From assembly GCA_047967505.1 (NCBI GenBank), contig CM106538.1: a DNA stretch of 64,000 bases; one strand, 5' to 3'. The notes beneath the pieces are model-generated. The model worked only from the letters and a program-made list of their open reading frames with translations, made no database searches and was not told the DNA's origin. How positions within the stretch are numbered: position 1 is the stretch's first letter; each line of letters opens with the position of its first letter. This document shows positions 1 through 11,344 of this stretch, piece by piece. A program made the translations under genes and the position numbers. This DNA comes from Dipteris shenzhenensis. Lineage: Eukaryota > Polypodiophyta > Polypodiopsida > Gleicheniales.

Positions 1-730
1 AAAAAGCATTTACAACTAACTCAAAAAGACTACGTACCTCTCTTCTCACTCACTTTTTCTTAGCTCATACCTCCCTCAAACAGCAAAACCAACTACTTCT
101 CATTTAGCTACCACGTGTTGGGAAATGGGAGATAATGGAAGAAGCACATGCAAGCAAAAGCATACCTCTAACTCCTCAGCAATGGCATAAAAAATGTAAA
201 GTCTCCAGGGTGACTCACATTTCATGGGGATCTTAGAGATGTGTCGATGGAGCCTCCTACTCAAAGATACTCCTTGTGGGAGCTATACAAGCATGTATGG
301 GCCATTGGTGTCACCCAAATGGCCTCTAGAGTTGTTGCAATGTGAATCCTCATGAGAATAAGGGGAAGAAGAGAGGGGAGAAGGGAGAGGAAAAGGGAGA
401 GGGGATGTGAAGTAGCAGGTAAGAGAGGGGAAGGTGGATGAGAGGCATTCACAAAGGGAAGAGACAAGAGAAACATAAGACATGGAAAAGAAGAGTGCAC
501 TGTAGACCAAAGCTTGACTTTTGGCCTTTTATACAAGTCATCATTTGAAGGGAGGGCCAAGCCTATGCTCTCACTCCCTTCCTACCTTTTCTACTCTCTT
601 GTTCCTCATTTTATAATTCTCTTGGGCCACTACTTGTCCAAGGCAACTTCTAACAAAACTCATGAGTGCATTGTGCATATTTACAAAAGTTCACAGGAAG
701 GCGCAAAATGTAGCAATGTTAGCCCATGTG
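1..730. other. Gene-free lead-in with purine-rich dispersed repeat
   Basis: No convincing gene. About 358-470 is almost pure purine (GGGGAAGAAGAGAGG type). The stretch around 305-352 resembles 55025-55075 in the same orientation (both contain AATGTGAATCCTCA). About 440-490 resembles 60248-60292 in inverted orientation (GAGGCATTCACAAAGG against CCTTTGTGAATGCCTC). This suggests one dispersed repeat family, part of which was the target of the large LINE near 55-60 kb. The short open frames here are low-complexity and look non-coding. Confidence 0.4.
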
Positions 731-734
731 GTTA

Positions 735-2675
735 ACAAGGGGTGTTCTTCTTGGACACATAATCTCGATATAAGGGATAGCAATGGATATGAGGAAGATT
801 GCAGCCATCCAGGAAGCAAAGGCACCACAGAATACAAAAGAGATCATGACGTTTATTGGTCTAGTGAAATGGCACAAAAGATTCTTAATATATCTTTCAT
901 ACATCTATTAGTTGCTCACACAACTAGTAAAGACAAATGATCAGTTCATTTGGCGGGCGGAGCGAGAAAGAGCATTCCAACTATTAAAGAAAATGTTGGT
1001 CATAGCATCAATCTTAGTTCCACCAGATTGCAATTTGGAGTTTCATGTGTTTATGGATGCACCGAGATTGCAATCTAGGTAGTCACATAGGTCTATGCAA
1101 GTCAAATGTTGCCACTAGTCTAGCGAAATTACACAATCATGGAAAGAGAATGCTTGGGGATGATTTATGCACTCTATAAATTCCAACATCACCTCTTGGA
1201 AAACCAAGTGGTATTCCATTTCTATCATTAGCTCTATTGTACATGCTGAATAATCAGTAGCACTCAAGAAGGCTAGCGTGCTAGATACTATTGCTACAAG
1301 AGTTCCAATACATAATAGTGCATACACTCAAAAAGTGCTCCTAGTAGCAGATTACTTAAGTAGATTAGTGTCTGGAGAAAGTTCGATTATAGGGTGTTCC
1401 AAATGATTTGCTAGATGCCCTATTATTTGAAGTGGAAGCTATTCAAGCATTGGATTGATGCTACAATTCTTGACAGATAGAGTATGTCTAGAAACAATGA
1501 CAAAAGATCAAAATCATAGATTGGCACTAAAAAGCAAGCCCTTTCTACTAATTTGCAAGAGCAATTTATAGGCACAAAATTGGTTAGATCATTTGGAGTT
1601 GTGTTCTTGACCATGGGCAACAAGCCGTGTTGTAGGAATCCCTTTAGGGGGGTATCCAAGGGACACCTTTTCGGCAAAATAAGAGCATGAAAGTTTTTTC
1701 GGGCAGTGTTGTAGTGGTTGACGACAATCAAAATCACACATTAGTTTGCAAAGAAATGTTGGTACTATTGGAGGGAAGGATAGCCAAGACATTCCAATTG
1801 GATTCCATTGAACCCATTATTTCCTCTAGATCTATTCCAAAAATAGGGGTTGGATTTTGTGGGTCCATTCAAGCTAGCAACTAGGTATACCGAAAAATAC
1901 ATTTTAGTAGCCATGGACTACTATACCAAACGGGTAGAGGCATAGGCACTGAGAGATAACTCCACCAACAACAAACTTCCTGTATCAAAGTAGCATTACC
2001 CATTTTGGATGTCCGATTGAGTTGGTGTTGGATCCAAGCAATCATTTTCTAGGCAGAGCAATGAAGAAATTGACCATAGTACACATGATTGTTCATAAAA
2101 AAGCATCCACTTATCATTTGCAAGCTAATGGGCAAGCGGAAAGCACAAATAAAGTAATGGAAAATAGTAATTTTGGTGTCAAAAAGCAAGAGGGATTGAG
2201 ATAGATTCAACATTGTGGGCATTCTAAAGAGCGTATAATGGCGACACTAGAATGACATCGTTCAGACTAGTTCACGGACTCCGTGAACTAGTAGTACCCA
2301 TGCAATTTATTTTTGAAAGTCTATGGATTTCCATAGAAAAACTCAATTAGTGTGAGTCAATAGAATTTCAAAGCAACTAGTTGGAACTACTTGAAGAGGA
2401 CCGGTTACAAAGCTGATACATAGCACAGGTTATCCAGAAGCACAAACAAGCATGGCTGAACAAAATATCAAGTTTAAAATGTTTAAAGAAGGAGATTGAG
2501 TGTTGATGTTGAATTCCAAATTTGGTAAAATTTCAAGAAAATTGAAATCGAGGCGTTCAAAATAGTGGAGGATCTGGGCCAGGGAATGTTCTGACTTGTG
2601 GGTATCGATGGATATACGACTAAAACCTATCAATGGATTCCAACTAAAGCCCTTTGTTGAAGTTCAAAATAGATC
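735..2675 (+). pseudogene. Degenerate Ty3/gypsy pol (RT end, RNase H, integrase)
   Basis: Reading across three frames gives the order of a plant Ty3/gypsy polyprotein. About 735-900 matches the RT thumb (LLGHI..., IAAIQEAKAPQNTKEI, FIGL). About 945-1070 is the RNase H start (WRAERERAFQLLKK... FHVFMDA). About 1140-1220 matches the RNase H tail (YKFQHHLLENQVVF). About 1845-1950 is integrase core (LDFVGPF, YILVAMDYYTK). Near 2110-2165 is STYHLQANGQAESTNKV, the region around the last catalytic Glu of the DDE core. About 2230-2650 matches the integrase C-terminus (AYN..., FKEGD, INGFQLKPF). Frameshifts, stops and lost sequence are frequent, and no LTRs were found. An old, immobile fragment. Confidence 0.8.
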
Positions 2676-3511
2676 TAGTCCTTTGGGGGTTAAATACCTT
2701 GAAATTATGAATGAAGGAATGATTTGTTGGACGGGTGATTGTGACCACTCACACATGTGGACTGCATGGTATAAAAGACTGGAATTTCAGTTCACTATCA
2801 CCAATCAATTCAGAGCTATTTGCATTGTCCTTGCAATTGCATATTCTATGCGATGTTTCATCAAAATATGTGTTAAAAGCTTAGCATGCAAGGCAATCTC
2901 AAATCAATTGTTGCAAAGGAGACTGAGAAGTCGAGCAAGCGGGATGTAGCACCTCAAGCCTATAGCTTGTATTGAGTGCGTTCAACTCAACCATGAAGGA
3001 GAGGATCAAGATGGTCATTGTGCAGTAGAGTGGTGGATAACAAAAACAATCAGGCATTGAAGTCCTAGCAAAACAAGCCAAAAAGAGGTTAGCCGTAGAG
3101 CCTATCCCTTGGTTTCAAGACTTTAAGCATGATTTAGATGCCATGATTATATAGAATGTACTCTAGTTGAAAACCATGGGATTGCATAGATACTATAAAT
3201 TCCCTTGGTGGTCATGGACAATGAATATGGAGGTAGATGAGCAATTCCACACTTTGAAGAGCATGAACGTGGATAGACCTCCAAGAGACGGTCCACCCTA
3301 ATAGCACGGATCCTCATTCCCCTTCGAAGGATGGTGTGTGGGAGGTAGTAGCCAGTATCATGGCATGGAACATTTGGGTTGCTCATTGTAGTCTGGTGAT
3401 GGGTGAGCATCGGGTTCCACCCTCGCCTACCTTGGTCGCCATCTGGCTAGATATCATCTACACCTTGCACTCCACTTGGGAGCGTGGAAACTCAAGCTCT
3501 AGGGCAACTGT
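2676..3511. other. No recognisable gene
   Basis: Between the decayed gypsy pol and the 5' LTR of Copia I. Short open frames on both strands have no recognisable domain. It was presumably one unit with 8117-8340 before Copia I inserted. Confidence 0.4.
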
Positions 3512-3681
3512 TGTGGGGGTTAAAGGTCACTGTGCCTTTACCCCGGTTATGTACAATACTCAAACACATATATAAATGAATGAAAAAGAAGCTTAGGGTG
3601 TTCTACACCCACCAAAACTTGTGTGGCTCTCTGTCTCTCTCTCTTCTTCTTTCGTCCTTGCTTCTATTGAGAGCACTCTCA
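3512..3681 (+). repeat. Copia I 5' LTR (170 bp)
   Basis: Begins TGTGGGGGTTAAAGG and ends GCACTCTCA. It matches 7942-8111 base for base except for about 7 substitutions. A CT-rich tract lies near its 3' end. It should carry the element promoter (R/U5 near the CT tract), but no strong TATA box stands out apart from ATATATAA near 3570. Confidence 0.92.
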
Positions 3682-3683
3682 AC

Positions 3684-3697
3684 TGGTATCACAGCTC
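3684..3697 (+). other. Primer binding site, initiator-Met tRNA type
   Basis: TGGTATCACAGCTC starts 2 bases after the LTR. The canonical plant Copia site is TGGTATCAGAGC, so there is one substitution in the first 12 bases. Confidence 0.85.
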
Positions 3698-5132
3698 GGG
3701 TGATCTAGCTGAGCGTGCGTGAATGCCTGGAAGCTCAGCAGCTTTGTGGGAGGAAGGAGAAGCTCTGTGGTAAGCTTTGTGGGTGACTTTACTTGCATCC
3801 GAGTGTGTAGAGACCTTGGAGGAACCTTTGGAAAAGTCACTTTGGCTTTGCAAAGTAAGTGTTTTCAAAGAAAAAGTCGTTTTTAAAGCTTTTCCTTGTT
3901 CCGTTCGACGACAGAGACTCCGTATTGACTTGTAGAGGAAACTATTGCTTGCTTTTGGTGTCCACTTCACTTCAAAAGCTTGGAAACACCTTCATTCTTG
4001 AATCTGGGTTCATTTCATTGGATTTCTGGCTCATTGTGTCAGTTCCTACGTTTTTTTGCCCGGGTGTTGGAACTCAAGTTTGGAGCAACCATTTGCAGAT
4101 CTGTCAGTTCCAGCGGTGGACTCAGGAGGTCCTAAAACTTCTATGTTGCTCATCATTCGCACTCCGGTGGAGTTTACAAACATTTATGTTTCCAAAAACG
4201 TTTTTCAATCCGTGTGTTGGACCCAGTGATTGAGACCACGGTTTCCAAAACTGTCTATCCCCTTGCATTCCGGATGCCCAAAAACCCCTACTTGTCAGTT
4301 CTTGCGCGATTCGGTGGAGTATTTTCAGAGTTATAGATCTCTGTGTATTTGATTTCATCTCTCTATTATGCATTTTTCATTCTAAGGTTTTGAAACCTTA
4401 GATTTATGCCACATGGCAGTGGATAAGTGTTGACTCCCATTTCTCACTCATCGGTTGGGATTTTGGAGTTCCGGTAGAAGAGAGATATTTGCAGATTTTC
4501 TTGCTGAGTTCGATTATGCAATGGCGCCCATGTTTTGAGGCATCTCAGGTTCTATTTTCAGTAGCAGTCTTTTCCGTAGGACCATGATTTCTTAAGCATA
4601 CCTTATGTAGATCACTCTGGTTGTAGTTTGAGCCATGTGCGCTCATTCGTGGTGTGCATTGGGTTGTAGTGGATGATTTATAGGCCATTTGGATGCATTG
4701 CAATCCTTATTGGATGCACTGATAGGCCCAGATTGCCTTGTGGGATGTTATTTTTATGGACGCTTTGCACATGGATGATATATTATGCCGAGGGACAGCT
4801 TTGACACATTGCAGGTGATGCACTGATAGTGTTATGCTCTCTTGGATGAGATATTATTGATGCATATACCCATTGATAGTGTTTATGCTTAAGCCATTTG
4901 GCACTTATTGGCATTTTGGATTGCCATTGCAGTTGGCATTTTCTTTTGGGCCAGATTTGCTCATATGGATGCATAGTACACGCACATGAGTCAGCTGCAT
5001 CTTTTGATGCTTTGAGCTTTGAGTTTTGGTGATATTTCAGTTTATTGTGGCATACACATTTGGGTGCACCTGGTATTTGGTGTGATTCTCTCTTACAGGC
5101 ACTAGCATTTGGGATTTTGCTTTATTTGCATC
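3698..5132 (+). other. Long untranslated leader of Copia I
   Basis: About 1.4 kb between primer site and gag start, with no domain-bearing frame. It is T/G-rich and contains loose repeats such as TTGGATGCATTG and GGACTCAG/GGACCCAG-like segments. Copia leaders are usually a few hundred bases at most, so this one is long. It may hold packaging signals or captured sequence; nothing identifies a source. Confidence 0.5.
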
Positions 5133-5951
5133 ATGGCATCCTCTTCCATGTCTGAAAAGGAGATTTTCAACATTAAAAAGTTTGATGGGACAAACTTTTC
5201 TTTATGGAAAGAACAGATAAGGGATGTGCTTATTCAAAAGAAGCAAATTAAACCCTTGGCAGGGATTAAAGCTAAGCTTGCAAATATGTATGAGGATGAT
5301 TGGAATGAGTTGGATGCATTAGCAAAGTCTACTATTAGACTTCATCTTGCACAGTCAGTTTATTTCACAGTAGTAAATGAGCAGACTACAGAAGATTTGT
5401 GGAAGAAACTGTGTGCCACTTATGAGAAGGAAACTGCCTCTAATAAAGTTTACCTCATGAAGAGGTTGTTTGAGCTGTAGATGAAGGAAGGGGTCTCCAT
5501 TGCTTCTCACTTGAATGAATTCAATATTATTTTCAGCCAGCTTCAGGCTCAAAAGATGAATTTTGATGCGGAGACTAAGGCAATATTTCTCTTATGTTCA
5601 TTGCCATCCTCATGGGATACCTTCCGTACAGCTGTCAGTAACTCTGCACCTGGTGGAGTACTGAAATTTGATGATGTTGTGGGTAGCTTGTTGGCCAAGG
5701 AGATTAGACAAAAGTCTATGGATGGCAACAAGCAGGATGTAGCCTTAAATGTGCAAAGGGGCAGATCACAGTTCAGGGGGAAGTCCCAAGAAAGAGGGAA
5801 GTCTCGTAGCAAATCCAGGGCACGGAACATTAAGTGTTACCACTGTGGCAAGAAGGGCCATATGAAAAAGGATTGCTACAAGCTGAAAAGAGACAAAAGG
5901 ATAAGAAAAAGAATGCAAATTGGGGTGCAAATCAAAAGGAAGAGAGTCTAA
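5133..5951 (+). pseudogene. Copia I gag (UBN2-type capsid plus CCHC knuckle)
   Basis: The chosen start is ATG 5133 (MASSSMSEKE) rather than 5109, because gag homology begins there (FDGTNFSLWKEQIRDVLI). An in-frame TAG at 5478-5480 splits it, where relatives have Gln, so CAG to TAG is the likely change. After the stop it continues with SIASHLNEFN and LCSLPSSWDTFRTAV, then an Arg/Ser/Lys-rich tail and the nucleocapsid knuckle CYHCGKKGHMKKDC (about 5834-5875), a complete CX2CX4HX4C. A frameshift near 5885-5895 moves the polyprotein into the frame used from 5834 on. Gag would form the virus-like particle. Confidence 0.88.
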
Positions 5952-7280
5952 GAGAGGACAAAGGAAAAGTGAAGATCGAGGAGATCAATGTAGTCACACA
6001 TGATAGTGACAATGACGTTCTCTTCATGTCCACTTTATCTACAGAGTTGCTTACCACTTCAGATGATGCATATTACCAGGATTGGATTTTGGATTTTGGT
6101 GCTTCATTCCATGTTACTCCCCATAGGGGATGGTTCTCCACTTATGACAGTGGAAAGATAGGTTGTGGGCATCTTGGAAATGACTATGCATGTGACATAG
6201 TGGGAGCAGGTGACATAAAGTTTTCTTTTGCAAATGGGTCTGCATTTGTTTTGAAACATGTGAGACATGTGCCTAAGCTGACCAAGAGTCTTATTTCAGT
6301 AGGTCAGCTAGATGATGCTGGTTTTCACACCACTTTTGGCTTTCAGAGTTGGAAAATTCAGAAGGGCTCTATGCTTTTGGCCAGGGGTGCCAAGTGTGGG
6401 ACTTTGTATCCCTTACATATATCAGGGGTATTTGATCATGTTGTTGCAATAACCGAGCAACCAAGCACTTCTTTGTGGCATTGCAGGTTGGGGCACATGA
6501 GCCAGAATGGAATGAAACTCTTATGCCGTTTGGATTATGTACCGCATTTGAGTTTCTCTGATTTTGAATTTTGTGAGCACTGTCTCTATGGGAAGTAGAC
6601 TAAATCAGCCCATAAAAGAAGGGGAAAAAAAGAGTTTGAAAAGCTTGATTTGGTGCATTCAGACGTATGTGGTCCCATGCCTACACAGTCATTAGGCGGG
6701 GCTGAATACTATGTGACATTCATTGATGATGCAACTTGGAAAGTGTGGGCTTATGCTATAGCTCAGAAGAGTGATGTGTTCCAGGTATTTCAGAAATGGT
6801 TGGCCTTGGTTGAGAATCAGTCTGGTAGAATGCTTAGATGCCTATGGACTGACAATGGTGGAGAGTATCTCTCTCATGACTTTCAGCATTTCTATGATGC
6901 ACGTGGGATTAAGAGGGAGCTCACATCCCCTCGTACTCTAGAGCAAAATCCAGTTGCAAAAAAGATGAACCGTACCATTCAAGAAAGGTTGCAATGCATG
7001 CTTTCCAATGCAAGTCTTTCTGGTGGTTTTTGGGCTGAGGCAATAAACACTGCAGTGCATGTGATCAATAGGTCACCTAGTAAGAGTTTGGATGGTTGTA
7101 TTCCTGAAGAGGCATGGAGTGGCAAGAAGCCCTCCATTTGCATATATTTGGGTGTGAGGCATATGCATATGTGCCAAAAGAGCTTCGAAAGAAGCTAGAT
7201 CCTAAGTCTAGGAAATGCATCTTTTTGGGTTATGGTGAAAGTGGAGAGATGGGCTATCATTATGTATGCTATGATAGCTA
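5860..7280 (+). pseudogene. Copia I protease and integrase
   Basis: After the gag frameshift, an acidic linker leads to the protease site at about 6089-6105. It reads DFGAS where family members have D-S/T-G-A, so the catalytic neighbourhood is mutated. Next come the pre-integrase zinc segment (WHCRLGHMSQNG ... CEHC), a TAG at 6596-6598 in place of the expected Gln, then the integrase core. The core shows HSDVCGPM, FIDDAT, WTDNGGEY and a stretch around the third catalytic acid that appears altered (NPVAKKMNRTIQERL). The end (FGCEAYAYVPKELR, KCIFLGY) breaks near 7280, where the next domain is missing. Integrase would join element DNA to the chromosome; this copy cannot. Confidence 0.88.
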
Positions 7281-7284
7281 CTAG

Positions 7285-7862
7285 ACCAGATTGCATTTGC
7301 AGTGGGAGTTGTTAGCCGGTATATGGCTAATCCAGGAAAGAGGCATTGGGAGGCAGTTAAGTGCATCATGAGGTACATGAAGGGTACCAAGGAGATGTGC
7401 ATCTGCTTTGGTAAAGGAGACATGTGTGTACTTGGGTACACAGATTTAGACTATGCAGGGCATGTGGATAGTACGAGATCCACTTTTGGTTATGTGTTCA
7501 CCTTTGCAGGTGGTGCAATGTCGTGGATGTCTCGTGCACAGAAGTGCGTTGCTTTGTCTACCACAGAGGCTGAGTATGTTGCAACCACAAAGGGTTGCAA
7601 GGAGGCTATATGGCTTGATCGGCTAGTGGGAGATTTGGGGATTCATACAGGTGTACCGACATTGCATAGTGATTCCATGAGTGCTATTTAGCTAGCACGA
7701 AATCTGGTCTTTCATGCAAAGACCAAACACATTGAGGTCAGGTACCATTTCATCAGGGAGGTACTTGAGGACAAGCACATAGAGCTTGTCAAGGTTCATA
7801 CAGATGATAACCCTGCAGATATGCTGACGAAGAGTCTACCTAGTCACAGCGGTTTGAGTATT
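7285..7862 (+). pseudogene. Copia I RNase H
   Basis: Joined directly to the truncated integrase end. Recognisable are YMANPGKRHWEAVKCIMRYM, LGYTDLDYAGHVDSTRST (where GYxDxDxAG should be; the first catalytic Asp region is kept), ALSTTEAEY with the conserved Glu, and after a TAG at 7689-7691 (CAG expected) the tail KTKHIEVRYHFIRE and NPADMLTKSL. The whole RT palm and fingers (roughly 250 residues plus linker) is absent upstream, which indicates one internal deletion with its junction at about 7275-7290. Confidence 0.88.
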
Positions 7863-7930
7863 GTCGTGTATTGATGGGCATTGGATAGTATGTTCACTGG
7901 TTGTTCTCCCTTAAAGGCACATTGTCCTTT

Positions 7931-7941
7931 AAGTGGGAGGT
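7931..7941 (+). other. Polypurine tract of Copia I
   Basis: AAGTGGGAGG immediately upstream of the 3' LTR, where plus-strand priming is expected. Confidence 0.7.
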
Positions 7942-8111
7942 TGTGGGGGTTAAAGGTCACTGTGCCTTTACCCCGGTTATGTACAATACTCAAACACATA
8001 TATAAATGAATGAAAAAGAAGATTAGGGTGTTCTGCACCCACCAAAACTTGTGTGGCTCTTTGTCTCTCTCTCTCCTTCTTCCGTTCTTGCTTCCATTGA
8101 GAGCACTCTCA
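7942..8111 (+). repeat. Copia I 3' LTR (170 bp)
   Basis: Matches 3512-3681 at about 163 of 170 positions. It is followed by ACTAT, the imperfect partner of ACTGT before the 5' LTR. Confidence 0.92.
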
Positions 8112-8734
8112 ACTATCGTACTGAGAGAGTGAGATTGTGATCACACACTACTTGTTGTACGAGTTTAGTTTTGTAGCCATGCCTATTTGTAACAGTCTGA
8201 GGTCTATTTTATAATACAAGTATTGGGTTTGGTATATTGACGTGCTATTTGATTTTTGCAATGCTAGTATCTTTATTTGCATGCTTGTCTGCCTGTCTCC
8301 ATATGATCTCACGCACGCAACACAAACCTTGTGATATAATAATCAATGTCTAACTCCTACAACCAAGCAGTAAGTAGGTTCTACATACCAACCATACCCC
8401 AGACTGCAAGAGAGGGCATCTATTACCCAAGCATAACTTTTGACCGACCACCTTGCACTTGCATTGGGCACCACGCACTGGGTACATCGATTAATTGAGA
8501 GGTGAGGAGAACAAGCTATCAACAATGTCTTGAACTCTTAGGTGGACATAGAGCCACATAAAGATTTTGTATTGAATGAGTATGGATTTGACATTAATAA
8601 ATCTTGAGATATTACACATATTATGCTATTTTGTGGATATACAGTTCCTTTTTTCTTAACTGTGTATTTTCTTCACTCCCCTTATTCAGTATTAAATTTT
8701 CACATAGTTATGGAATCATGCACTAGTCAGCTAT
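8112..8734. other. No recognisable gene
   Basis: Sequence flanking Copia I. No domain-bearing frame on either strand. Confidence 0.4.
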
Positions 8735-8945
8735 TGAGCCGTTTGCTATTGACTCCACCCTCCACACCACGTGGACAAACATGGGTAGGCACGACTCCCT
8801 TGCCCAAGCAGATGGGCGGGCACTTTCTAAAAGATCCTAGTGGGGCTTGAACATGACACTTCATCACATGTAAGCAAAAGCCGGGCTACTGGCGGGGTGC
8901 ATTTGGTGTGTATTAATCCCTACCCGCTGCCAAAAAGTCGGGCGA
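8735..8945 (-). mobile_element. Possible tRNA-derived SINE
   Basis: On the minus strand a B-box-like TGTTCAAGCCCC (about 8843-8856) lies some 30 bases after an A-box-like TAGCCCGGCTT (about 8884-8894). That is the spacing of an internal RNA polymerase III promoter. The surrounding GC-richer block (CGCCC, GGGCGGG) differs from its AT-rich neighbours. No tail or target duplication was identified, so this is only a candidate. Confidence 0.3.
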
Positions 8946-11150
8946 GAGTGAAGAGCACATTCCCACATTATGGAGAAAGCTTTGCCCTACATTGCAAGAC
9001 ATACTTTTGAAGTGTTCCCTTATATGTTGCTGGTACATATAGGCTGATCTTTTGCAATGATTTTAGACACCCATTAAGTTCATAGAGTAGGCACGATAGT
9101 TGGGCCGCATTTCTCTCAGCAAAACATCTTGTATTCCTAGGAGTCTATCTCAACCTAGCGGTTATGTGAACAAACTCCCTAAATTTTGTTCGGGATCTTC
9201 TATGAATAGCTGGCTCTAATTGCCACCTGCATGGTTCCTTGGTGCCTACCCTAGCCATTTGAACACTTGCCACTAGAGCACTTGGTCGATTAGTGTGGTC
9301 ATTTGGAACTTGGGTTGGTAGCTTATTGACCTAGGGTCAACATTTTGCCTTGGCTCCACTTTATCCACGTCCATGCAAATGGAACAAAGTCACAAGCTAG
9401 TGCAAATGAGCCATTCTTTAGAACTTAGAGGCTAGATCTCCCAAGAGCACCATCGAGATGTGGATATAGACTTAGGGCGCTTAGGAGATGGCCATTGGCA
9501 TTAAAGGGAGATAGGTGGTGGATGAGGTGAAGGACCTGTGGAAAGACTGCACACATGAGTGCTATATTGCAAAATATAAGTCATATCATCAACTCCTGGT
9601 GCCAATGTCGATGGCCAAGTATATAGGGCATTGATGACTAGATGAGTGTAGATGCCACTCCTTTTTCCATTGCTTGATCGCCTGTACCACATCCAGATCT
9701 ACAATGCCCAAGTGTGCATATTTATATTTATACCTTTTATGTTGCACTTGTGGCTCATTCCACTTGGTGATCGGGTTTCTAAATACTTCCAAAATATTGT
9801 GGTACATCGTGGTGGCTTCAATGATGGCCATTACCAAGAGCTACTTGATGAGTCGAAGTATTTTGGCACAGTCAGCGGGGTTTTCATTGGACGTTCATGC
9901 ACCTTAGCCATGATGGCTTGTCACTCTCCCTTGTAGGCTTCTCATTACCTCCCCACCTTCTCTTTGATTGTTAGATCAATTTCATAGTTGGCATGGTCAT
10001 AAAGAGAGACTTTACCTAGAAGATGTCCACAAGAGTTAAATGAGTTAGTGCCTAGTACATGGGTCGTCAATAGGTTGTTATGCAAAAGCTTTTTTTAAAC
10101 ACAAAGTAAAACTTGATTATACATATAGATGGGAATCAGGTCACCATTGTAAGTATGTATTTAGTAATTAAGTTGAAAATATTCCCTTAGAAAAATAGCT
10201 CAATCAACATAGTACCCATATTATATATCCAAAATTTACAGGATCTCATTCATACCATTAGATTGTTTTGATCACTTGTCATAAGTACTAACCTCAATTA
10301 GCATTATGTATTTGGGTCAAAATAGTTTTTAGTATAGGATATAATGGAGCAATACATTTATGTAATATCTAGTGATCATAGTTTCTAATATAGGATAAAA
10401 TGGAGCATAGAGTAATGTTGTCATTCAAAAATGATAATATACCTTCTTTGACCATATACAAGTATCATGCATTCATAAAAAAAGTTAGACATAAACTGCA
10501 ATAATATAATGTGCCCATAATGCATGTACATTAAATCTTCACATGTTAGAATGTGAGAAAGGGAATAATTTAACTATGAAATCAGGGATCAATGTAGGAA
10601 ATGGTCTTCTATGCACACATATATGCTAAGGGTCCATCTAATACAATATTGGAAATTGATGTGAGTATAAGTGTATGCATCCATCGGTGATGTATATGAG
10701 TGTATGCATCCATTTGTGATGTATATTGTTGTACTAATCCATGGTGCTTTACGGCTTGAGTTGTTTGTAGCACAATTAATCACAACAATGTTGTATTTTT
10801 TAAAAGAAAAATGCCATAAAAATTTCATTCTGCAAAACACACACAAAAAAATGGCATTTGTAGCATTAATCCAAGCATTTCCTGCAAGCAATCTCCATCC
10901 CTCCCTTTCCTGCTTACTCTTTCGGCCACCTCCACCCTCTTGTTGCCCTTCAAGACTGCCTCTTGCGTCCTCGCCTCCTTGCTTCCTCACCTCCTCACCT
11001 CCTTGCTTCTTTGCCTTCTCACCTCCTTACATCATGCTTGTTGCTGGCAATTCCAAGGCTGTCCCTCCCCTCATTGGCTAGCTCCTCTACTCCTCAGGTC
11101 ATCCTTCCCCTCATTTTGGTGTCTCTAATGAATAGCTTGGGGGTCTTGTT
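8946..11150. other. Gene-free, AT-rich stretch
   Basis: No coding domain was recognised. About 10100-10600 is markedly AT-rich. About 10965-11035 is a CT-rich minisatellite-like run (CCTCGCCTCCTTGC, CACCTCCTCACC). Frames of up to about 136 residues here are compositionally biased and not supported as genes. Confidence 0.4.
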
Positions 11151-11231
11151 TTTGGAGGGGGAAGCATAAGAATGGCAACACGTTAATGCGCTGTCATTTT
11201 TCGTGCTTTTGCCACCCAAAAACAAGACCTA

Positions 11232-11344
11232 CAAAGCCCTTGCTTAAGCTTGAATGAGCCTCTTGATTTTGGGTGTGTTAAGCCATTTTTGACCATTATA
11301 CCCCCAAAATCAAGAGGCTCATTCAAGCTTAAGCAAGGGCTTTG
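11232..11344. repeat. Perfect 42 bp inverted repeat with 29 bp loop
   Basis: The arm at 11232-11273 (starts CAAAGCCCTTGCTTAAGC) is the exact reverse complement of 11303-11344, with loop 11274-11302. The arms contain CAAGACC/TTGATTTTGGG-like words also found in the foldback units downstream, so it is probably a related hairpin element. Perfect arms suggest recent origin or active correction. Confidence 0.85.

Larger units (their letters stand above)
3512..8111 (+). mobile_element. Copia element I, 4.6 kb, RT-deleted
   Basis: A Ty1/copia LTR retrotransposon with both ends present. The LTRs are 170 bp, begin TG and end CA, and differ at about 7 positions (about 96% identity, mostly transitions). 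The flanking pentamers are ACTGT (3507-3511) and ACTAT (8112-8116), a target duplication with one mismatch. Order: LTR, primer site, 1.4 kb leader, gag, protease, integrase, RNase H, polypurine tract, LTR. The reverse transcriptase that should lie between integrase and RNase H is missing. With several stops and a frameshift as well, the copy is non-autonomous and dead. The LTR divergence suggests a moderately old insertion. Confidence 0.9.
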
